From Sipunculus nudus (taxonomy: Eukaryota; Annelida; Sipuncula; Golfingiida; Sipunculidae), in NCBI GenBank assembly GCA_026874595.1, contig CM049314.1, forward strand, positions 28,473,729-28,537,728: 64,000 nt of DNA. The letters run 5' to 3'. Below are positions 58,059 to 64,000 of this stretch, in pieces; the stretch's first letter is position 1; each line of letters begins with the position of its first letter. Made by a program: the position numbers and the translations under genes. Below the pieces are notes generated by a model. That model searched no databases. It was not told where the DNA came from and saw only the letters and a list, made by a program, of their open reading frames with translations.

Positions 58059-59288
58059 AAACTAGGGATCCATGGGTCTCGACGCTAAGCTGAATTTGTC
58101 TATGCGGAGATTTTTTCTAAATGTGGGTCCTGCCACCTAAAATCTGAGAACTTCCTATCCTTAATCTTACATTTTGATTTTTATAACATTTTTTTACAAA
58201 AAAAATAGTCCAGTGACCTTAACCTGTGACCAGGTAAGAACAAAAACTACAAATTTCTTCTACATTTTGCAGGTAAGCCATATGTGAAAGATGGAAAGCT
58301 TAGGATGAAAAGTTGGATTCACAATGAGTCCATTATCATTTTTAGACGTGGGCCGTGTGACCTTCACCTTTGACCTCGGGAACCTGAAATTTAAATCACT
58401 CTAACTTCTGTAATGGATCATTATTAAAACAAGTTTGAAGCTAATTTGTCCAGCAAAACCGGACTTATTGTACAAAAAAAAATATATTTCAATGCATATC
58501 CCCTGTGACCTTGGAAGATCTAGAAGGTGGAAGGTTTGTGATGAAAAGTTTGACCAAAATCCTTTTAAAGAAATGGGCCCCGTGTCCATGACCTTGGAAG
58601 TTTGGCTTTAATGCATCCACAAATTTTCTGAATAAATGGGTTGGGTGATTTTGACCTTGACCCCAAAATGTATAGAGTTCTTGCGATAGAGGTGGGCCAA
58701 ATATAGGTCAAGGTTGAAATCCGTATGTCAATCCAAACTGAAGTTATCACCAAGAAACAACGTACAAAAAGACGAACAGCCGGACACACAGACACACAGG
58801 ATGATTACTTTTGGGCATCCGCTTGAATCCACAGTTGCAAAGTTGATAGTTTCAATATAATATGGCATTCTCAAAATAAAGGGAAAACAAGTAAAAATAA
58901 AAAAAAATACAGGTGGCGCCACCAGTCTTAAGGAACTTAAGAAACCAGCCATAATCAATATACACGTGAGGTTTCAGTACACTAGATGAAACTGAAATTG
59001 AGAAACGGTCTCAATTGTTATCATTTGACAGTCTCAAAACAGGGGGAAAAATCGTACAAATTAGAAAAAAAATGCAAGTGAGCCACCAATTTCGGGAACT
59101 AATAACCCTAGTCATTGACAATATTAATGTCAAAATTCAGAGCAACCCATGCATAAATTGTTAAGATATTGAAGGTTTTGTATCAAGTTTTCACATATTC
59201 TGGGCGTTATTTACCCAGCCCCACTGTTCGGAGGATATAGGTCACAGTGACCTAATTTCAGGCTTTCATGGATATTTTTTATGGACGT

Positions 59289-60666
59289 TGTTACAGGTGT
59301 TCTTTTTATTGTGTGACACGGGCGTAACTCGTGTTGAGACACCCTCGCCAGGTCGTTTGTTACATTCACAGTTTAATCCGTAATGGTTGAACTCTTGTTG
59401 TCATGCTGGCTTGGGGCGAGCTCACGTGTACACCATGGTGTGTAGAGGCACGGCGATTTTTTTTGCTAGATGATTCCTGAAAAGCGTGCTTACTGTGTTG
59501 TGTAAGATCTTTTTGACTGTTCGAGAAGTGGAAAATTCTCGGCTGGGGGTGAAGAGTATATAAAGGTGCTGTGTTTTAGGGCCGAGAGGGCAGCAGAGAA
59601 GATTTCCAGCGGACACAGAAGCGTGTGTCAGTTTCTGGGACCTTATCCGACGAGTGCGGCAATTATAGAATTTCATTTGGACTTCAGTTTTCTTTCTGGA
59701 TTGTTACAAGAGCTTTACACTGGACTGTCATTCTCCGAGAGTATACATTTAAAGAACTTATCGTTGTGACGGTGGTGGCATCCAGGTACTGTGCACTTTG
59801 TGTATTTTACTGTGTGATTGTATTGATTTGTTGTTATACCGCTGTTTTACAGTATAATTGTATTGATTTAGTATATTGTAATGTTAATTTATTGATTTAG
59901 TATATTGTAAAATTTATTTAAGAATAAATTATGGTTAAGCCCCTTTCACACATTCACGGATAGCATCACGGATCATCCCGGATCATCGTACCGGGATCAT
60001 CCGTGTTGACTCCGTCATCACCGTGTAAACTCCGGGAATCACCGCGTTAACATCGTGTTGCATCCATTGTGATCCTTGGCGCACCGGCATGTTCGGAGAA
60101 AAAATTAAACCTGCACAATTTTTCGTCCCGGAGTACACGGATGAAACATCACCCGTATCAATCCTTGTAGGCACTGGCACCTCCGTGTAGCCACCGTATA
60201 CATCAGGGAGTCTCCGTGTAGCCACCGAGAGCTCCGTATTGAGACCGGCACTTTCCGGGTGCAAGTTTAAGTTTTTCTCAGATCATGCTGGTACACCAAG
60301 GATCACTACGGATGCAACACGGTGTTAACACGGTGATGTCCGGTGTTTAATACGGATAACACGGATAATTCCGGAACGATGCTCCGGGATTATCCGTGTT
60401 GCTATCCGTGAATATGTGAAAGCCCCGTTTACGAAATCGCGCTGCTGTCCCCGAAACGCCACGGATTAAGGTCCGGGGTGATCCCTGTTGCTATCCGTGA
60501 ATGTGTGAAAGGGGCTTTATTTGTTTACAAAGAACCACTGACTTCTTATTCATTTCCTTAGACATTTCTCGCTGCCTAGTGTTACAGAATCTGATTTTTT
60601 TTATCTCCATTACAAAATTTGTGTTCATCACGCATACATGATCTGTTTATATTAGGTTCCGTAACA
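59289..60666 (+). mobile_element. Solo LTR, Ty3/gypsy-like, carrying a nested TIR element
   Basis: The insertion in module D begins TGTTACAGGTG and ends GGTTCCGTAACA, i.e. TG...CA with TGTTAC/GTAACA inverted ends. It is flanked by ACGT (59285-59288) and ACAT (60667-60670), a 4-bp target duplication with one change. AGTATATAAAGG at 59557 is a good TATA box and AATAAATTATG near 59923 a poly-A signal. Without the nested element it is about 795 bp. No coding region is attached, so it is a solo LTR left by recombination. Ends and length suggest Ty3/gypsy but do not prove it. Confidence 0.65.
59938..60516. mobile_element. MITE with 28-bp terminal inverted repeats and TTA duplication
   Basis: AGCCCCTTTCACACATTCAC (59938-59957, continuing GGATAGCA) is the exact inverse of the right end at 60489-60516. 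Both sides are flanked by TTA (59935-59937; 60517-60519). AGCCCCTTTCACAC-like termini with a 3-bp TWA duplication fit PIF/Harbinger-type MITEs. The interior is made of many short CACGGAT, CCGTGT and CCGGGAT words on both strands and could fold extensively. A second copy of the right terminus lies just inside at about 60394-60428. Confidence 0.75.
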
Positions 60667-60850
60667 ACATCTCTGTATATTCAGGTTATAGGTTATAGCT
60701 AATAGGTTTCTAGATCAAATGGTGTGAAAACGCGCCAGTATAACAGACGGACAGACGGACGGACGGTCGGACGTATGACGGACGCTGCCTGAACACTATA
60801 GCTCAGTTGACTTACAGTAAGTTGAGCTAAAAAGTTTAGGGTAATACAAA

Positions 60851-62103
60851 AAAAGTGACTCATGGGTCACGACGCTCAGATGACTAGCATGCCATTTTAG
60901 TCTTACATTCACAACAGGAACGTATCATCTGAAAGCCAAACTGAGATTAATTCCAGATGTGATCTTGACCTTTACCAAGGTAGACAGCGAAGACGGATTT
61001 CATTCATGAATGGTCAAAACAGGTTGTACAAGGAATAATAAGATCAAGGTAACGAGTACTTGGTTTAAACTAATTGTCTGTCAAATTTGATGACAAAGAG
61101 TTATCACTCTCACATGAAATTCTAAAGATGATGAAATTTAATTGTATCTTATGGATCAAGGTCAAGGTCACCAGTTTACCTTTTCAAAGAAACAACTTGT
61201 GATGCAACTTTGGGGGTAAAATCTTCAGTACTTCAAAAGTAAAAGGGGTCACAATTATACTATATTCACGCATAACTTACATTGAAGATCAAGCTCTCAA
61301 GTTTTCAGACTCCTCCACAATTTTGGCAGAAACAACTAGTGTGTCTAATTTGAAAAAAATTATGCAGTACTCCTAAAATTACAGGGGTCATAATAAATTA
61401 CATATTTCTGCAGATATGGATGTCATCCAAGAACTGATATGTATGCCGTTTCAAATTTGAGAAAAATACTTCCAGTACTTCTGGGTTTTAGTGTTCACAA
61501 ATATTCTTAATTTTTGGCTCATTTTAATACTAAAAGATGGACACATGATAAAACACCAGGTTTCAGGACACTAGATGAAACACAGCTGGTAAACCGGTCC
61601 CATTGATGTAATTTGGCAGTCGCAAATATAAAGGAAAACTGGGTTCAAATATAAAGAAAAACAGGTGGCGTCTCAAGTCTTCAGGAACAGATAAAAGTAA
61701 TCATAATCAATAAATATACAAGGTTTCAGGACACCAAAAGAAACCACAGTTGAGAAACTGTTATTTGATTGTCACTAAATAGAAAACAAACAGAAAATAC
61801 AGGTGGCACCACCAGTCTTATGCAACTAATCTAACTGTCCACGATCAATAAGATTAACAACGTTCATTTCATGTTTTAATAATCGAGATACTCGAGGTTT
61901 TGTATCAAATGTTTGATTATATCTTTCGGTGCACGAACGTTCCCCATAGCCTCAGAGAATATAGATAGAGGTGACTTAATTTCAGGTTTCCAAGGATATC
62001 TTTTTTTGAACACACTGGCTTTCATTTAGAGGTGTTTGGGTCCATCGGTTCCGATATGTTACGTGCTAACTAACGTCCGCTATAGATCAGCATGACTGAG
62101 CTA
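60851..62103 (+). mobile_element. Modular element head-E-C-C-D-tail
   Basis: Head AAGTGACTCATGGGTCACGA then CGCTCAGATGACTAGCATG (60853-60891); E units to 61510 (TCAAGGTCAAGGTCACCAGT, 61156); two C modules (61555-61680 and 61690-61820, the second ending GGTGGCACCACCAG); D (61850-62060); a short tail CAGCATGACTGAGCTAA (62087-62103) with the ACGG tract nearly lost. Confidence 0.6.
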
Positions 62104-62104
62104 A

Positions 62105-62826
62105 ACAAAAGACATAATAGGTCATGACGCTCAGCTGAACTGACATACAGTTGATACAAGGAAAATTGTTGTTATTATGATCTGTTGAAAAATATTTGTA
62201 AAGCACATTGATCAATGGATAGACTACCAGAGTGCTCAAGAGCATTTTTTTGCTCATAATCCTCAGAATATAGGTAACAGCGATCTTACTTTAAGTTTCA
62301 AAGAAGATTTTACAAGGAAATGTAACATGTTCCCTTCTGACATGTAGGCTACTCTAAACCTGTTCTTTCACAGTGACATAGCTCACAGAAGCGAGTTCAT
62401 AGTGACCTTATTTTGGATGTCAAATGAGATATCACAATACCCATTGTCATTAAGAAAGACTTTTCTGGATCCAACAATTAAGATTTTTGCCCTGTCGTAC
62501 TTTCTGGGGGCTAAAAATTAGCTTATTTGCCCGAAACATAATGAATATAGGTTAGAGCCTTATTTCAGGTTCCAAAAGAGACTTGTTAAGGACCTCGCTT
62601 GATGTTGCATTGGATGACTCTTAGTCCAAAAGGAAATATTGGTGGCCTGCCTGACTGTCTGGGTGATTAAAGGTCACCATGACAAAATATGAGGTTGACG
62701 ATTTGGCCAGAACATCCTTGGACGTTGTGTCAGAAGATTCTAGGCTTAACGATTACAATATGTGCCCCGTCTAATTTTCTTGGTGCTCACAATTATTGTT
62801 TTTCCAATGGACACAGGACTATTCTA

Positions 62827-62864
<38 letters not shown>

Positions 62865-63980
62865 TATATATATATATTACAGCTTGATTGAGATGTTTAA
62901 ATATTGTTTTGGGTCAGTTCCCTCCGTCTCTTCCTGTAATCAAATCCTTTGTTATATTTTTCGAGCATCACTCAGCTCACACTGGAAGTCTATAAGCTTT
63001 TTGCAGGGTCCTTCCTGACCTGTCAGTATTCTAGTTTCACTTTTCCACGGATATTTGACAAGGCTTTAATGGATATTATGTTTGATGTTTCTACGTCAAA
63101 CCGAAACAATTTGTGCCTCTTCTGACTGCTCAAAATCATGTTTAAGAAATCGCTCGCGGAATATAGGTTATCATGACCAAGTTTCAGGTTCCTAGGAACA
63201 TTTGCCGAGAACCTCCATGGATGTTGTGTTAGAAGATTCTGGACCTAACGGATACGATTTGAGCCCATCTCACTTCCAGGGTGCTAAAATCATATTTTCA
63301 ATAGCTTGCAGAATATAGGTTATAGTGAACTAATTTCAAGTTTCAAAAGACATTTTCTTTGAATGTCACATTAGATGATTCTAGGTCAAATGAATACAAT
63401 TTGTGCCCTTTCTGATTATCTAGATGCTCAAAATAATGTATTAATTCAATAGAATATAATTAACGTCACCTAATGTCAAGTGCCCAATGATATTTGTCTT
63501 AGTCCTCCGTGGATGTACCGTTAGAAGTATCTAGTTCTAACGGTTAATGCCTGTGTCAGCCAGACTACTTTATTTGGGGGTCTCAAAAATAGAGAAAAAT
63601 GCATACATTAGATGAAAAATACAGGTGGTGCCACCAGTCTTCATGAATTGATGAAACCTTCCATGATCAATGTGAATGGAAAAATCATGGCAATAAATGC
63701 ATCAGTTATTCAGATACTGGAACTTTTGTGTCAAATTTTCAATTATTCTTGGGCTACGTACGAGCCCCATAGCTCGGAGGATATGTCGCAGTCACTTAAG
63801 TTCGCGTTTCCCAGGATATATTTTATGGAACCCCATGGATTTCCAGTTAGAAGTTTCTAGGTCTATCGGTTATAATATGTGACCTGTTAACAGACAATTG
63901 TACAGTCGACCGGACGGACGGACGACGGACAAATAATAATCGCTAAAGCTCAGATGACTTTCAGTCATTTTGGCTTATAA
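62105..63980 (+). mobile_element. Modular element head-D' array-C-D-(ACGG)-tail
   Basis: The head (AGACATAATAGGTCATGACG then CTCAGCTGAACTGACATA, 62110 on) starts two bases after the previous tail. D' units follow to ~63560 with text such as GTGCCCCGTCTAATTTTCTT (62763), TTGTGCCTCTTCTGACTGCT (63110) and GTGCCCTTTCTGATTATCTA (63403), then C (63600-63680; GGTGGTGCCACCAG), D (63680-63890), CGGACGGACGGACGACGGAC (63910) and a tail with GATGACTTTCAGTCATTTTG (63953). Same design as 19139-20640. Confidence 0.6.
62830..62878. repeat. (TA)n microsatellite inside a D' array
   Basis: About 24 TA units with one AA interruption, inserted in or grown within a D' unit. Confidence 0.9.
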
Positions 63981-64000
63981 CAATGGCAAAGAGGTTTACA

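Larger units (their letters stand above)
58059..60836 (+). mobile_element. Modular element head-B-C-D-(ACGG)-tail, interrupted by a solo LTR
   Basis: Head ACTAGGGATCCATGGGTCTC then GACGCTAAGCTGA (58060-58092); B units to ~58780; C modules 58800-59100 with GGTGGCGCCACCAG at 58912; D from 59100. D breaks at 59288 (ATGGACGT) and resumes at 60667 (ACATCTCTGTATATTCAGG). An ACGGACAGACGGACGGACGG tract (60747-60766) and a tail GACTTACAGTAAGTTGAGCTAA (60810-60831) follow. Without the LTR its order equals that of 23190-24441. Confidence 0.7.

Noticed and set aside
59983-60264. 93-codon minus frame
   Set aside because: It lies inside the MITE interior, whose short-word repeats keep several frames open.

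Overview
The window is AT-rich, almost entirely non-coding DNA from an animal nuclear genome. The repeat types point to a marine invertebrate, most likely a bivalve mollusc: non-autonomous elements with ~140-160 bp internal tandem repeats and an (ACGG)n tract, L1/Tx1-like LINEs, a DIRS-type tyrosine-recombinase retroelement, and a C-type-lectin-like gene. I see no bacterial genes, rRNA, functional tRNA or CRISPR. Assignments rest on reading motifs by eye; no database search was possible.

Layout. 0.4-3.7 kb: decayed LINE (minus), then a tRNA-like SINE. 4.6-7.7 kb: decayed DIRS-like element (minus) with repeats that look like the 3' half of split direct repeats. 7.8-9.7 kb: the first of many modular repeats. 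10-17 kb: microsatellites, a small foldback element, a hAT-like end and little else. 17-31.5 kb: stacked and nested modular repeats, a pogo-like DNA transposon remnant (21.8-22.7 kb) and a short cysteine-rich ORF (28.5 kb). 31.6-34 kb: low-repeat DNA without a recognisable gene. 34-40.5 kb: more modular repeats. 41.2-45.6 kb: second LINE (minus), with ORF1 and ORF2 remnants. 45.9-49.7 kb: modular repeats and arrays. 50.2-53.8 kb: the only convincing host gene, a minus-strand secreted C-type-lectin-like protein seen as three in-phase exons, with a CR1/L2-like LINE in one intron. 54-58 kb: microsatellites and repeat fragments. 58-64 kb: further modular elements, one holding a solo LTR that itself holds a TIR element.

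Main result. About a third of the window is one superfamily of non-autonomous elements sharing a 5' head (palindrome GACCCATGGGTC, then GCTCAGCTGA), a shared 3' half (module C with GGTGGCGCCACC, module D, an (ACGG)n tract) and a 3' tail (GACTTATAGTC hairpin, TCAGCTGAGC, usually ending CTAA). Between head and 3' half sit interchangeable cores, called A, B, D', E here. Head and tail carry GCTCAGCTGA in inverted orientation, and elements are found tail-to-head. This resembles published descriptions, as I recall them, of bivalve 'pearl' and Helentron-associated (HINE) elements; that assignment is inference. Core B is an array of ~140 bp units, each with nuclear-receptor-like half sites, so the family may spread such sites.
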